DNA of 64,000 nucleotides from Crenobacter cavernae (GCF_003355495.1 NZ_CP031337.1:3035001-3099000); one strand, 5' to 3'; counted from the stretch's first letter, positions 14,168 to 22,139 are shown. Notes: generated by a model from the letters alone, not told the origin. Translations and numbers: made by a program.

Positions 14168-14560
14168 ATGTTCAGGTTCTATCGATCCCTTATTGCCGGC
14201 GCATTGGGGCTGGCCGCCTTGGCCGGCCCGGCGCATTCCGGGACGGTCGAGGACGAATCGCCCGCGACGGTCTCCATGTCCTCGTCCTTCTCCAGGCTGT
14301 CGCTAGCACCAAGCCTGGAGAAGCAAAGGGGCAAGCAGGGCAGTCGCACCCTAGCCATCACCAATACCACCAGCGAGGCCGATATCGATGGGACGGTCGG
14401 CGATACAAACATTGCCGACTCGGCGAAGGTGCTCACGGGTAAAAACACGATTGCCGATGGGGCTTTCACTGGCATGACGGGTATCGGTACGGTCTTCCAG
14501 AACAGCGGCAATAACGTGCTGATGCAGAATATCACCACCGTCAACGTGACCATGCAGTAG
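14168..14560 (+). CDS. Small exported protein sharing the Q/N-rich module (Fap-like minor subunit candidate)
   Basis: This protein has 130 residues from the ATG at 14168, which follows a GGAG site and gives a proper signal peptide (MFRFYRSLIAGALGLAALAGPAHS). An earlier in-frame ATG at 14081 would put 29 unlikely residues in front, including the attenuator hairpin, so I reject it. The mature part has a Ser-rich segment, then a T/D-rich stretch (ITNTTSEADIDGTVGDTN). The last 45 residues (VLTGKNTIADG ... FQNSGNNVLMQNITTVNV) match the C-terminal module of the preceding protein. The order, large acidic protein then small protein with the same module, is as expected for major and minor fibre subunits. 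Which one is major is unknown. The function is inferred from context only. Confidence 0.65.
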   Translation: MFRFYRSLIAGALGLAALAGPAHSGTVEDESPATVSMSSSFSRLSLAPSLEKQRGKQGSRTLAITNTTSEADIDGTVGDTNIADSAKVLTGKNTIADGAFTGMTGIGTVFQNSGNNVLMQNITTVNVTMQ

Positions 14561-14573
14561 CCGTTGTCCTCAC

Positions 14574-14597
14574 AGCAGGCCGCGCACGCGGCCTGCT
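14574..14597 (+). promoter_or_regulatory. Strong intercistronic hairpin without T-run
   Basis: A perfect 11-bp inverted repeat (AGCAGGCCGCG with its complement) with a two-base loop lies between the minor subunit gene and the C39 peptidase gene. There is no T-run after it. It looks like an mRNA-stabilising or processing stem, not a terminator. Confidence 0.6.
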
Positions 14598-14618
14598 CTT
14601 CCAAGAGAGGAGCCGTCC

Positions 14619-15308
14619 ATGCGCAGCAAGACTCTGGCATATTGCCTTGCCGTTGCCGGACTCACCTGGATGGCATCGGTCAACGCTGACGTCATCATAT
14701 CCGGGCCGAATGCAATATATTCGCTGAATGTCACGAGCTACAAAGAGCAGGCTTTTCGCAACATCGTACGGCAGCAATACGACTTCAGCTGCGGGTCGGC
14801 GGCGCTGGCCACGCTGCTGAAGTACCACTACAAGTATCCGGTCGGCGAAAAACAGGTCTTCTTGGCGATGTTCAAAAAGGGAGATCAAAAGGAGATCCGC
14901 CGTTCCGGCTTCTCGATGGGCGACATGAAGCGCTATCTGGAAAGCCGGAGCATGTCATCGGACGGTTACGAAGTCAGTCTGGACGATTTGGCGGAACTGG
15001 GCGTCCCGGCCATCGTCTTGTTGAATACCGGCGGTTACAAGCACTTCGTCGTAGTAACCGGCATCCGTAAGAATAGCGTGCTCGTCAGCGACCCGTCCAT
15101 AGGTGCGAAGATTTACCCGCGCGACCAGTTCGAAAAAATGTGGGGAAAGATAGCGCTGCTGATCACCGCCCGCGAGGAAGTGGGTAAAAAACATTTCAAC
15201 CGCTCCCGTGACTGGCAAATCGTCGCAAAGGCCCCGTTGCGCACGGCCCTTCCCGACGCCAGCCTCTCCACATGGAGCCTGATGATGCGTGGGCCAACTG
15301 ATTTTTAG
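14619..15308 (+). CDS. Periplasmic C39-family cysteine peptidase (FapD-like)
   Basis: This 229-residue protease has its own Sec signal (residues 1-23, cut after VNA), unlike the C39 domains fused to bacteriocin ABC exporters. The family triad is visible: Cys58 in QYDFSCGSAA with the oxyanion Gln at 52 or 53, His142 in YKHFVVVTG and Asp158 in SDPSIG. C39 enzymes cleave after double-glycine leaders. FapD in the Pseudomonas Fap operon is a stand-alone periplasmic C39 protein needed for fibre assembly, and this gene has the same size, location signal and neighbourhood. A candidate substrate with a GG leader is encoded nine bases downstream (15318). AGAGAGGAG precedes the ATG. The identification as C39 is firm; the Fap assignment is by context. 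Confidence 0.85.
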   Translation: MRSKTLAYCLAVAGLTWMASVNADVIISGPNAIYSLNVTSYKEQAFRNIVRQQYDFSCGSAALATLLKYHYKYPVGEKQVFLAMFKKGDQKEIRRSGFSMGDMKRYLESRSMSSDGYEVSLDDLAELGVPAIVLLNTGGYKHFVVVTGIRKNSVLVSDPSIGAKIYPRDQFEKMWGKIALLITAREEVGKKHFNRSRDWQIVAKAPLRTALPDASLSTWSLMMRGPTDF

Positions 15309-15317
15309 GAGCCGACC

Positions 15318-15764
15318 ATGTCTATGTCAGTCAAAAAACGCCTCGGCCTCGCCAGAGCCGCCCTGGTCTGCCTCACGGGCCTGCTCGCGCCGATGCAATT
15401 CGCGCAGGCCGACGACGCTGGTCCCGACCGTCTTACAGCCCGCAAAGTCGACGCGGCAAAGATGGACACGCTCAGGGGGGGCATGGCATTCAGCAACCTC
15501 GGCGTCGACATCAATCTGCGGCGATCGGTCTATATCAACGGCGTCCTGCAGGCGGAAAACCAGTTTCAATGGAACAGCAACGACGGGCTGGCCACCTCCC
15601 AGGCGCCCTTCCCCACCGCGCTGGTCATCCAGAATGTCGTGAACGACCAGATAATCCGGACGATCACGACGATCGATGCGCAAGTTGCCAACCTCTCTAT
15701 CTTCCGGCAAATGATAAATAATTATTCAGTCAACCAGTCCCTCGTCCATGGCATCATACGCTGA
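15318..15764 (+). CDS. Exported protein with double-glycine leader, probable C39 peptidase substrate
   Basis: This 148-residue protein has a Sec signal (residues 1-31, cut after AQA). A short pro-segment (32-55) then ends in MDTLRGG, with the double glycine at 54-55. LxxLxGG-like ends are what C39 peptidases recognise, and the C39 peptidase gene lies nine bases upstream, so cleavage to a 93-residue mature form starting MAFSNLGVD is likely. The mature part is predicted mostly beta (NLRRSVYINGVLQ, IIRTITTIDAQV) and rich in Asn and Gln. I do not recognise a named domain. It could be the FapE-like component, exported and associated with the fibre. AGGAG lies upstream of the ATG. It is the last gene of the operon, before a strong bidirectional terminator. 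Confidence 0.65.
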   Translation: MSMSVKKRLGLARAALVCLTGLLAPMQFAQADDAGPDRLTARKVDAAKMDTLRGGMAFSNLGVDINLRRSVYINGVLQAENQFQWNSNDGLATSQAPFPTALVIQNVVNDQIIRTITTIDAQVANLSIFRQMINNYSVNQSLVHGIIR

Positions 15765-15779
15765 CCCTTCGGGTGCTTG

Positions 15780-15812
15780 AAAAAAGGCTGTCACTTCCGT
15801 GACAGCCTTTTT
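15780..15812. terminator. Bidirectional terminator between the Fap-like operon and the barrel protein gene
   Basis: AAAAAGGCTGTCAC, a four-base loop and the exact complement ending in TTTTT give A and T tracts on both sides. It serves the plus-strand operon and the convergent minus-strand gene. Confidence 0.92.
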
Positions 15813-15831
15813 CGCCACTCCTGTCTCGCGA

Positions 15832-17007
15832 TCACAACGAAAACGGAGCCCTCAACGTGATCTGCACGTCGGGAGAATCTCTGGTCGTACCGACCCCCAA
15901 TATCAGGTTGACCGATTCCCTCGGATTCGTCGTATAAGAATAGCCGAACAGCAACGAGCCGACATGAATCAGCCTCTGCGCATCGGCGGCATATTGACCA
16001 TTGATCTTCGTACGGAAGATCGCATTGTGGTCATAACCGATGCTGAAGGACGACTTGTTATTGATGGCGAAACCCATGCCGAAGTTGAACTGGAACACAT
16101 CACCGGGATCCACCCTGCCGATACGCTGAGTCACATTATTGCCCGGCGTAATATTCAGCGTCTTGTCGACATCTTCGGGACGGTTCCACTGGTAGCTGAC
16201 CCCACCGAAGAAGACCGCCGGATCGGACGGCAAGACTGCCGACCCGCCGACCTGCACCCCCCAAAAACCCGAACCGGTGGGCACCTTGGTCTGCAGATTC
16301 GTAGCGCTGTCGTATGGAACGTCGAACGGCCCTTCGCCGGTCGGCGCCTGCACACGCAGGCTGGCGATATAGAACGGGTCACCTCCTACCGGATCGTTCA
16401 ATTGGTAGCGCAGCCCCACTTGAACGTCGCCGATACCGTTGCCATTGGTATTGAATACCTTATCACTAACTGCAGGATCCCCGATGGGTCGGCTGACCGA
16501 CGAATCGTGCTGGTTCACATAAGGGATGCGCCCTTCTATTTCGAGGCGGTTGGTCACGCCGTAGCGGCCGCCCAAGGCGACGACGAAGGTGTTGCGGCTC
16601 ACCGAACGGACGTCAACCACCCCAACGGTCAGCGCGGGAACGATCGTGTAGCCGAGTATCGCGACGCGGTTCGACGAGGTCGTCGAGAACTGTATTGAGG
16701 GGTCGAAGACGAACGAGCCCCTCGGCGTCAGCACCCCCGGCTTCTCGAAGGCCGTCGAGATATTCTTGACCCTTTGCGGAACGGACGATTGCGAAGACGC
16801 CTTAGACGAGGAAGCCGACGGCTGCCCCTGATCGGTCGACATCAACTCCGGGTCGTTTGCGGCGATCTTGATGGGGAAGATCTCGCCGCCGCCTGCGGTT
16901 TGCGGCGAGTGATCGGAGGTCGAAAGGGCAAATGCGGGCAAGGAAAAGAAACCGGCGGCCAAGGCTAGGCACAACGGTTTGGTGGAAAACGACGAGATCG
17001 GATTCAT
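15832..17007 (-). CDS. Outer-membrane beta-barrel protein (FapF-like export pore candidate)
   Basis: This 391-residue exported protein has a signal ending SLPAFA near residue 27. Residues about 50-85 are Ser/Gln-rich (SASSSKASSQSS) and could form the linker or plug helix. From about residue 90 an alternating amphipathic pattern runs to the C-terminus (GSFVFDPSIQFS, FGMGFAINNKSSFSIGYDH), as in a 12-or-so strand barrel. The FEKPGVLTPRG ... SNRVAILGYTIVPALTVGVVDVR stretch resembles, from memory, the transporter family that includes FapF. I start at 17007, where MNPISSFS gives a clean signal and a G-rich ribosome site, and not 27 codons earlier. It is convergent with the structural operon and lies before the sigma-54 activator. 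No -24/-12 promoter was found in front of it. Confidence 0.7.
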   Translation of the reverse strand: MNPISSFSTKPLCLALAAGFFSLPAFALSTSDHSPQTAGGGEIFPIKIAANDPELMSTDQGQPSASSSKASSQSSVPQRVKNISTAFEKPGVLTPRGSFVFDPSIQFSTTSSNRVAILGYTIVPALTVGVVDVRSVSRNTFVVALGGRYGVTNRLEIEGRIPYVNQHDSSVSRPIGDPAVSDKVFNTNGNGIGDVQVGLRYQLNDPVGGDPFYIASLRVQAPTGEGPFDVPYDSATNLQTKVPTGSGFWGVQVGGSAVLPSDPAVFFGGVSYQWNRPEDVDKTLNITPGNNVTQRIGRVDPGDVFQFNFGMGFAINNKSSFSIGYDHNAIFRTKINGQYAADAQRLIHVGSLLFGYSYTTNPRESVNLILGVGTTRDSPDVQITLRAPFSL

Positions 17008-17203
17008 AAAACCCCCTTGAGCAATAGTCGTTAAAAAGAACGGCCAGGCCGGTTGGTCACTCCCTATGGCATCAACGCCATATGACAAAAATCATTCAAA
17101 TCCAAATTCTTATCCGCGCGAATCACGACCGGGCTCCGATCCAGCCCTGAGCGGCATATCCTCTATCGCCCTGGTTGACGTAGTCCGCTTTCGGAGGGCA
17201 ACG

Positions 17204-18550
17204 CTATTCTTTTTGAAGCTCAAGCTTGTTCATCATCCGGTACAGGGTGGAACGGGACAGCCCCAGCTGCCTGGCAGTTGCTGCCACATTTTGCTTGTTC
17301 AGCTGCAGCACCTGCTGAATAAGGCTTCGCTCCAACCTCCCACGCGCAACATCTAGCGCATTTACAGTGGCATCGCAAAACCCATTCTCGACGATCAGCC
17401 CCAAGTCTTCCGGCCGTATCAAACGGCTCTCACTCATCACCATCGCGCTACGTACCCGGTTAATCAGTTCACGTACATTGCCCGGCCATGAGTAATCACG
17501 CATCACCTGCAGAGCCTTATTGCTGAACCCTTGGACTTTGCTGTTTTTTTCTAGAGAGAATTCGTTAAAACACCAGCGAGCCAAAATTTCAATATCGTCA
17601 CAACGTTCACGCAGGGGGGGCACGCTCAAGACCAGCACACTCAAACGATAGTAAAGATCCTCACGAAAACGTTTTTCAGCGATGGCCTTGCCAAGATCCA
17701 CATGCGTGGCCGCGATCACGCGAACGTCGACACCGATACGCAGCACCGACCCGACCCGCTCTATTGTCTTTTCTTGCAAGAACCTCAGAAAATTGACCTG
17801 AAGGTCGAGCGGAAGATCACCGATTTCATCAAGAAAAATGGTTCCACCGTTGGACGACTCGATCAACCCTATCTTGCGCTGATGGGCTCCGGTAAACGCG
17901 CCCTTTTCATGACCAAACAGTTCTGTTTGTACCAAATGGGCAGGAATGGCTCCACAATTGACTGCAATAAACGGACCATCGGCACGCGGCGACGACATAT
18001 GCACTGCCTTGGCAACCAGTTCTTTTCCCGTTCCGCTTTCACCATGAACGAGAACAGGAGCGTCGCTGCCACTGACTTTTCCGAGGCTAGCAAACAGTTT
18101 TTTCATTGCTTCGCTTGAGCCCACCATATTGAACTGGTTCGGTTTGCTGTACTGGCGACTGTGCCTGAGACGCAACTCTGCCCGTCCATGGGCATGCCCC
18201 AAAGTAATGGCCAAGCGCGAAGCGTCCAAGGGAAGCGTATGAAAGTCGTAGCAGTGATCTGAAATAAAGTGACAGACTTGGCCGGCACTAAGATGTTCTC
18301 TTTCGACCAAGGCGATCCACTCCATCACACCCGCTGCAACGCTAATGTTTTCCAAGGCATTGAGCGGGTCGATGTCATTTACATCGATGTGAATCAAGCC
18401 GATGATGGGACGAACCAAGTCTCCAATGCTGGCAAGCGCCTCGCCTACATTGTGTGCTGTGATGATCCGCCAGCCCGGGAGCGCCTGCGTCAACTCTTCG
18501 GCGACTCCCACACACCGCTGGCCGAGAACCAATACCTCACGCTGACTCAC
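17204..18550 (-). CDS. Sigma-54-dependent transcriptional activator (VpsR-like)
   Basis: This 448-residue enhancer-binding protein opens promoters with RpoN. Residues 1 to about 130 form a receiver-like domain without the usual acidic pocket at the N-terminus (REVLVLGQRC), like VpsR of Vibrio, so activation may not need phosphorylation. The AAA+ domain has Walker A GESGTGKE (170-177), the sigma-54 contact loop GAFTGA (217-222) and Walker B GGTIFLDE (235-242). A Fis-type helix-turn-helix closes the protein (VAATARQLGLSRSTLYRMM). It is the only such activator in the window, and the perfect -24/-12 promoter with TGAAAC boxes lies four genes away, making that promoter its probable target. Codon use and GC content are lower than in the flanks: 17521-17580 has 25 G/C of 60. 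Confidence 0.9.
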   Translation of the reverse strand: MSQREVLVLGQRCVGVAEELTQALPGWRIITAHNVGEALASIGDLVRPIIGLIHIDVNDIDPLNALENISVAAGVMEWIALVEREHLSAGQVCHFISDHCYDFHTLPLDASRLAITLGHAHGRAELRLRHSRQYSKPNQFNMVGSSEAMKKLFASLGKVSGSDAPVLVHGESGTGKELVAKAVHMSSPRADGPFIAVNCGAIPAHLVQTELFGHEKGAFTGAHQRKIGLIESSNGGTIFLDEIGDLPLDLQVNFLRFLQEKTIERVGSVLRIGVDVRVIAATHVDLGKAIAEKRFREDLYYRLSVLVLSVPPLRERCDDIEILARWCFNEFSLEKNSKVQGFSNKALQVMRDYSWPGNVRELINRVRSAMVMSESRLIRPEDLGLIVENGFCDATVNALDVARGRLERSLIQQVLQLNKQNVAATARQLGLSRSTLYRMMNKLELQKE

Positions 18551-18962
18551 GGTGGCACCCCTAACTAAGCTTCCGCCGCTCCTCTAGCGGGAAGTCGGGA
18601 GCACAAACTCGGCATGAGGGGGGCCGACGTTTCTAACGAAAAGGGGGTTCCCTATCCATCGCTCCCTGCATCGCGGACACTTTTCAGTTGTTCAGTTTTC
18701 CAGAGCCGGCCGAATCGTAAAAAACGTAGCGCCGACCAAAGCGGAACACGCTATCAGTTCCAGCTTGATGAAAGTCTTTCAAGCAGTTCCTGATCAGTCC
18801 TTATCAGCAGAATGGTTCATGCCAGAAGTGAAATCAAGGAAAGAGACAAATTGACTGTCACGCCTTGATTACATTGGGAAATACAACGAGGAGCAATTGC
18901 AAGGACAATGTCAATGGCAAACGCAAAGGAGGCTGACTTCACTTCGGTATAGCGGATACCGT
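18551..18962. other. AT-richer intergenic region behind the sigma-54 activator
   Basis: These 412 bases contain no gene I can support. The activator promoter should lie in the first part. Two TTCAGTT words at about 18686-18703 form a short direct repeat, but no hexamer pair stands out. The region marks the right edge of the AT-richer island. Confidence 0.5.
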
Positions 18963-19724
18963 TCAGCTTTGCGAAGGCAAGAGAACGAGCTTGGCGGTGA
19001 GGGGGAGATGGTCGGACAAGGCCGCCCACGGCAGCCCCTGATGCACTTCGGCCGCAACCGGCGACAGGCCGCGGACGTAGATGCGGTCGAGCGGCAGCAT
19101 GGGCATGCGGGCCGGGAAACTCCGCGCGTGGCGGCCGTACAGGCTCTCGAAAACCTCGTTCAGACCCAGCTCACCCGCGAGGATCGAGCTTGCCTCTCCG
19201 CGCCAGTCGTTGAAGTCGCCGGCCATGATCAACGCGGTATCGGTGGGAATGGCGTGGTCGATATAGGAGCGCAGCTTGGCCAGCTGTTTACGGCGGTCGT
19301 GCGCCAGCAGGTTGAGGTGCACGCAAAGCGCGGCGACCTTCACCGGCCAGCCGGTAAGCTGCAAATCGCAGTGCAGCAGGCCACGCTGTTCGAGGCGGTT
19401 GACCGAGATGTCGACGTTGCAGCGGGTGCTCAGCGGATAGCGCGACAGGATAGCGTTGCCATGATGGCCGTGATTGTAAGCCGCGTTCAGGCCGTAGGCA
19501 GCCTTGTGCGACAGCCTTCGCGCCAAGTAATGGTGTTGCGCCTCGCTCGGCCAGTCTGAAAAACGCAAGGAACGCAGCGCGTTCTTGCCCTGCACTTCCT
19601 GCAGGAACAGCAGGTCGGGCGACAGCTTGGCCAGGCCGTGGGCGATATTGGGCAGCTGCACGCGCCGGTTGAGCGGCGACATGCCCTTGTGCATATTAAA
19701 GGTCGTGATCGTCAGCGACCGCAT
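18963..19724 (-). CDS. Endonuclease/exonuclease/phosphatase (EEP) family protein
   Basis: This 253-residue protein of the EEP superfamily includes DNases, sphingomyelinases and inositol phosphatases. The motifs are in order: FNMHKG at the N-terminus, LLFLQEVQG (metal-binding Glu), NAILSRYPL, MAGDFNDWRG (catalytic Asp and Asn) and LSDHLPL with the C-terminal His. No signal peptide is seen, so it is probably cytoplasmic. I start at 19724 (MRSLTITTFNMHKG); a longer reading adds 29 residues with no family match. Its first 13 bases overlap the end of nudB, and it is the last gene of a minus-strand cluster starting at about 24.1 kb. Substrate is unknown. It resembles YbhP-type proteins in size. Confidence 0.85.
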   Translation of the reverse strand: MRSLTITTFNMHKGMSPLNRRVQLPNIAHGLAKLSPDLLFLQEVQGKNALRSLRFSDWPSEAQHHYLARRLSHKAAYGLNAAYNHGHHGNAILSRYPLSTRCNVDISVNRLEQRGLLHCDLQLTGWPVKVAALCVHLNLLAHDRRKQLAKLRSYIDHAIPTDTALIMAGDFNDWRGEASSILAGELGLNEVFESLYGRHARSFPARMPMLPLDRIYVRGLSPVAAEVHQGLPWAALSDHLPLTAKLVLLPSQS

Positions 19725-20167
19725 ACGACCACCCGGGTCGTCAGTTGGGTAATCGCCTCGGCGTTCGACGGCGAGAACACCTTGTCTCGAGCGGCCTCCC
19801 ACGGCAACCATTCGAAATCCACGTGTTCGCCCGGCGCCAGCCTGACCGGCAACGGCTCGGGGACCTCGAGGCCGAACACGTGTTCGACATTGTGCGTCGT
19901 ACCCGGCGCGTAGCGCGCGCGCCAGTGGTCGAAGATCTCGTAGGTATTGGTGTGCTGCCAGTCCTCTAAGCGATAAAGCGCGGCGTCGAGCCCGGTCTCT
20001 TCCTGCACCTCGCGGCGTGCGGTCTCGGCCAACGTTTCAAAACCCTCGCGGCTGCCGGTCACCGACTGCCAGTAGCCGGCCTTGTCGGCGCGTTCGATCA
20101 AGAGCACATCGAGTGCCGGCGTGTAGATCACCACCAGGACCGACACCGGCTGCTTGTAGCCGCTCAT
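19712..20167 (-). CDS. nudB: Dihydroneopterin triphosphate diphosphatase (Nudix)
   Basis: This 151-residue Nudix hydrolase removes pyrophosphate from dihydroneopterin triphosphate in folate synthesis. The Nudix box is complete: G, five residues, E, seven residues, then REVQEETGL (within residues about 42-65). The N-terminus KQPVSVLVVIYT and the WQSVTGS segment match NudB. The ATG at 20167 overlaps the stop of the upstream response regulator gene by four bases (ATGA), so the two are translationally coupled. It ends overlapping the EEP gene. In many betaproteobacteria nudB sits next to an EEP gene, which fits. One repeat word (20024) encodes LAE. Confidence 0.9.
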   Translation of the reverse strand: MSGYKQPVSVLVVIYTPALDVLLIERADKAGYWQSVTGSREGFETLAETARREVQEETGLDAALYRLEDWQHTNTYEIFDHWRARYAPGTTHNVEHVFGLEVPEPLPVRLAPGEHVDFEWLPWEAARDKVFSPSNAEAITQLTTRVVVCGR

Positions 20168-20805
20168 GCGCCCTCCCCGCCCAGCCCGAAACGGCTGGCC
20201 GTCTCGTCGCCGAGCACCGCCACCAGGTTGGCAAGTTCGACCGCAGACTTGACGCCCATCTTGTCGAACACACGCGCACGGTGCACTTCGACCGTTTTCA
20301 TGCTGATCGCGAGCGTATCGGCGATCTGCTTGTTGAGCTTGCCGGCCAGCACCAGCGCCATCACCTGCTTTTCGCGTTCGGTCAGCGAGGCCAGTGCGGC
20401 TTCGACGCGCGACAGCCTCTGGTGCCTGCCGCGCGCGTCGTCGTCCTTCTGGATGCCGGCTTCGACGAGGGCCAGTAGCCTCGCGTTGTCGAACGGTTTT
20501 TCCAGGAAGTCGAAGGCGCCGAGCTTGAGCGCCGCCACGGCGTGCGGCACGTCGCCGTGAGCGGTCAGCATGATGACCGGCGGCACGTAGGCGAGCTCGA
20601 CCAAGCTTTCGAGCAGCATGATGCCGCTCATGCCGGCCAGCCTGAGGTCGAGCACGATGCACTGATAGCTGTCGACCACGCCGGCACAGAGGAAGGCCTC
20701 TGCGCTGTCATAGCCGTCCACTTCGAAACCGTGGCCTTCGAGCAGCCACAGGAGCGCGTCGCGTACCGCGGCGTCGTCGTCGATGATCGCTAGCCTTCGC
20801 TGCAC
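20164..20805 (-). CDS. FixJ/DctR-type response regulator (LuxR HTH)
   Basis: This 213-residue two-component regulator has an N-terminal receiver with the acidic pocket (IIDDDAAVRDAL), phospho-Asp near residue 53 in VLDLRLAGMSG, Thr in MLTAHGD and Lys in FLEKPF. A LuxR-type HTH follows (LTEREKQVMALVLAGKLNKQIADTL ... KTVEVHRARV). This is the FixJ/DctR/TodT arrangement. No kinase is adjacent; the PAS kinase at 1928-4243 is of the class that pairs with such regulators and is the best candidate in the window. The gene overlaps the MscS channel gene upstream by 16 bases and nudB downstream by four. Pairing with DctS is inference. Confidence 0.88.
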   Translation of the reverse strand: MQRRLAIIDDDAAVRDALLWLLEGHGFEVDGYDSAEAFLCAGVVDSYQCIVLDLRLAGMSGIMLLESLVELAYVPPVIMLTAHGDVPHAVAALKLGAFDFLEKPFDNARLLALVEAGIQKDDDARGRHQRLSRVEAALASLTEREKQVMALVLAGKLNKQIADTLAISMKTVEVHRARVFDKMGVKSAVELANLVAVLGDETASRFGLGGEGA

Positions 20806-22121
20806 GGCGGTCCCTCTTGAATGGATGGGCTTGGGCCCGGCATCGCAGCCGGGTTGAGGATGCGGACTTCACGCTGCGGGAACGGCATCGCTACGCCATG
20901 TTCTTTGAAACTGCGCCAGATGGCGAGGTTGAGGTCGGACTTCAGACCCATGAAGCCGTTTTCCGGATCGGCGACCCAGAAGCCGAGCTCGAGCATGATG
21001 CCGTTGTCGCCAAAAGCGGTGACGAAGGCCGCCGGCGCCGGGTTTTTCAACAGCCTCGGATGCTGAGCCGCGTCGCCCATCAGCTTGAGCGCGAGGTCGA
21101 GGTCGGTGCCGTAGGCGACCTGCACTTGCAGGCTAGTCCAGATCGCCTTGTCGGAGTAGGACTGGTTGATCACGGTATTGGCGATCAGCGTGTCGTTCGG
21201 CACCAAGGCTTCCGAGCCGTCCAGGCCCTTGAGCACGACGTAACGCGCGGTGATCTGCGACACGTAGCCGACGCGGTTGTCGACCATCAGCCTATCGCCG
21301 ATGCGGATCGAACGGTCGAGCAGGATGATAAAGCCGGACACGTAGTTGCTGGCGATCTTCTGCAGGCCGAAACCCAAGCCGACGCCGAGCGCGCCGCCGA
21401 ACACCGACAGCACGGTCAGGTCGATGCCGACGATGGGCAGCGCGATCAGCACGGCGGCGACGATCAGGATGGTGCGCGCCAGCTTCGAGAACACGATGCG
21501 CAGGTTCATGTCGAGCTCGCCGATGCGCATCAGCCGGTTGTCGATCAGCCGGCTGACCCACATCGCGCCGACCAGGATCACCGCGACCCACAGGATGGCG
21601 GTGATCACGATCAACAGGTCGAGCTTCGACTTGCCGACGTGGAAGGTCACCGACTGCAGCCAGTCGATCACCAGGCTGTCGGCGCCGATCGCCCAGGTGA
21701 TGAACGCCAGCCACAGCAGCACCGACAGCGACTGTTCGCTGCCGCGTTCGAACTTGCCCTTGGGCATCGCCTGGCGCAGCATCGCCGCGAGCACGCGGAT
21801 CGCCGCCAGCCAGAACAGCATCGCCGATACGATAGGCAGCACGTGCGCCGGGCGCTTGAGCAGCAACACCCACACCGCCGCCGACACGATCACCAGGATC
21901 TGCGACGCGATAGGCAGCACGACGCGGAAGCCGACGTAGGGCAGGAAGCGGTCGAGCCGCCCTGGGTGTGGCTCGAAGAAGCGACGGTAGACCCGGCGCG
22001 CGATCAGCCAGCCCGCGCCGATACAGGCGAGCGTGATGGCAAGCTCCATCAGCCCCGACGCTGTCTGCAGCGCGTCCCACAGGATGTCGATGGTGAGTTC
22101 GTCGCGGTGGTAAATCAGCAA
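20790..22121 (-). CDS. MscS-family mechanosensitive ion channel
   Basis: This inner-membrane channel protein of about 443 residues relieves osmotic stress. Several transmembrane helices in the first 250 residues precede the MscS pore helix and beta domain: VLSVFGGALGVGLGFGLQKIASNYVSGFIILLDRSI, with the Gly/Ala-packed pore pattern, then IGDRL and VPNDTLI. No ATG suits the start. I prefer the TTG at 22121, which follows GGAGAG by six bases; an alternative TTG at 22139 adds six residues but lies within the repeat hairpin. The extra N-terminal helices make it longer than E. coli MscS and closer to YbdG-type channels. Its 3' end overlaps the response regulator gene by 16 bases. Confidence 0.85.
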   Translation of the reverse strand: MLIYHRDELTIDILWDALQTASGLMELAITLACIGAGWLIARRVYRRFFEPHPGRLDRFLPYVGFRVVLPIASQILVIVSAAVWVLLLKRPAHVLPIVSAMLFWLAAIRVLAAMLRQAMPKGKFERGSEQSLSVLLWLAFITWAIGADSLVIDWLQSVTFHVGKSKLDLLIVITAILWVAVILVGAMWVSRLIDNRLMRIGELDMNLRIVFSKLARTILIVAAVLIALPIVGIDLTVLSVFGGALGVGLGFGLQKIASNYVSGFIILLDRSIRIGDRLMVDNRVGYVSQITARYVVLKGLDGSEALVPNDTLIANTVINQSYSDKAIWTSLQVQVAYGTDLDLALKLMGDAAQHPRLLKNPAPAAFVTAFGDNGIMLELGFWVADPENGFMGLKSDLNLAIWRSFKEHGVAMPFPQREVRILNPAAMPGPSPSIQEGPPCSEG

Positions 22122-22139
22122 ACCTTGCTCTCCCTTCAA

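Noticed and set aside
17008..17203. A second -24/-12 promoter in front of the barrel protein gene
   Set aside because: No GG/GC pair with correct spacing and flanking bases was found on the minus strand.
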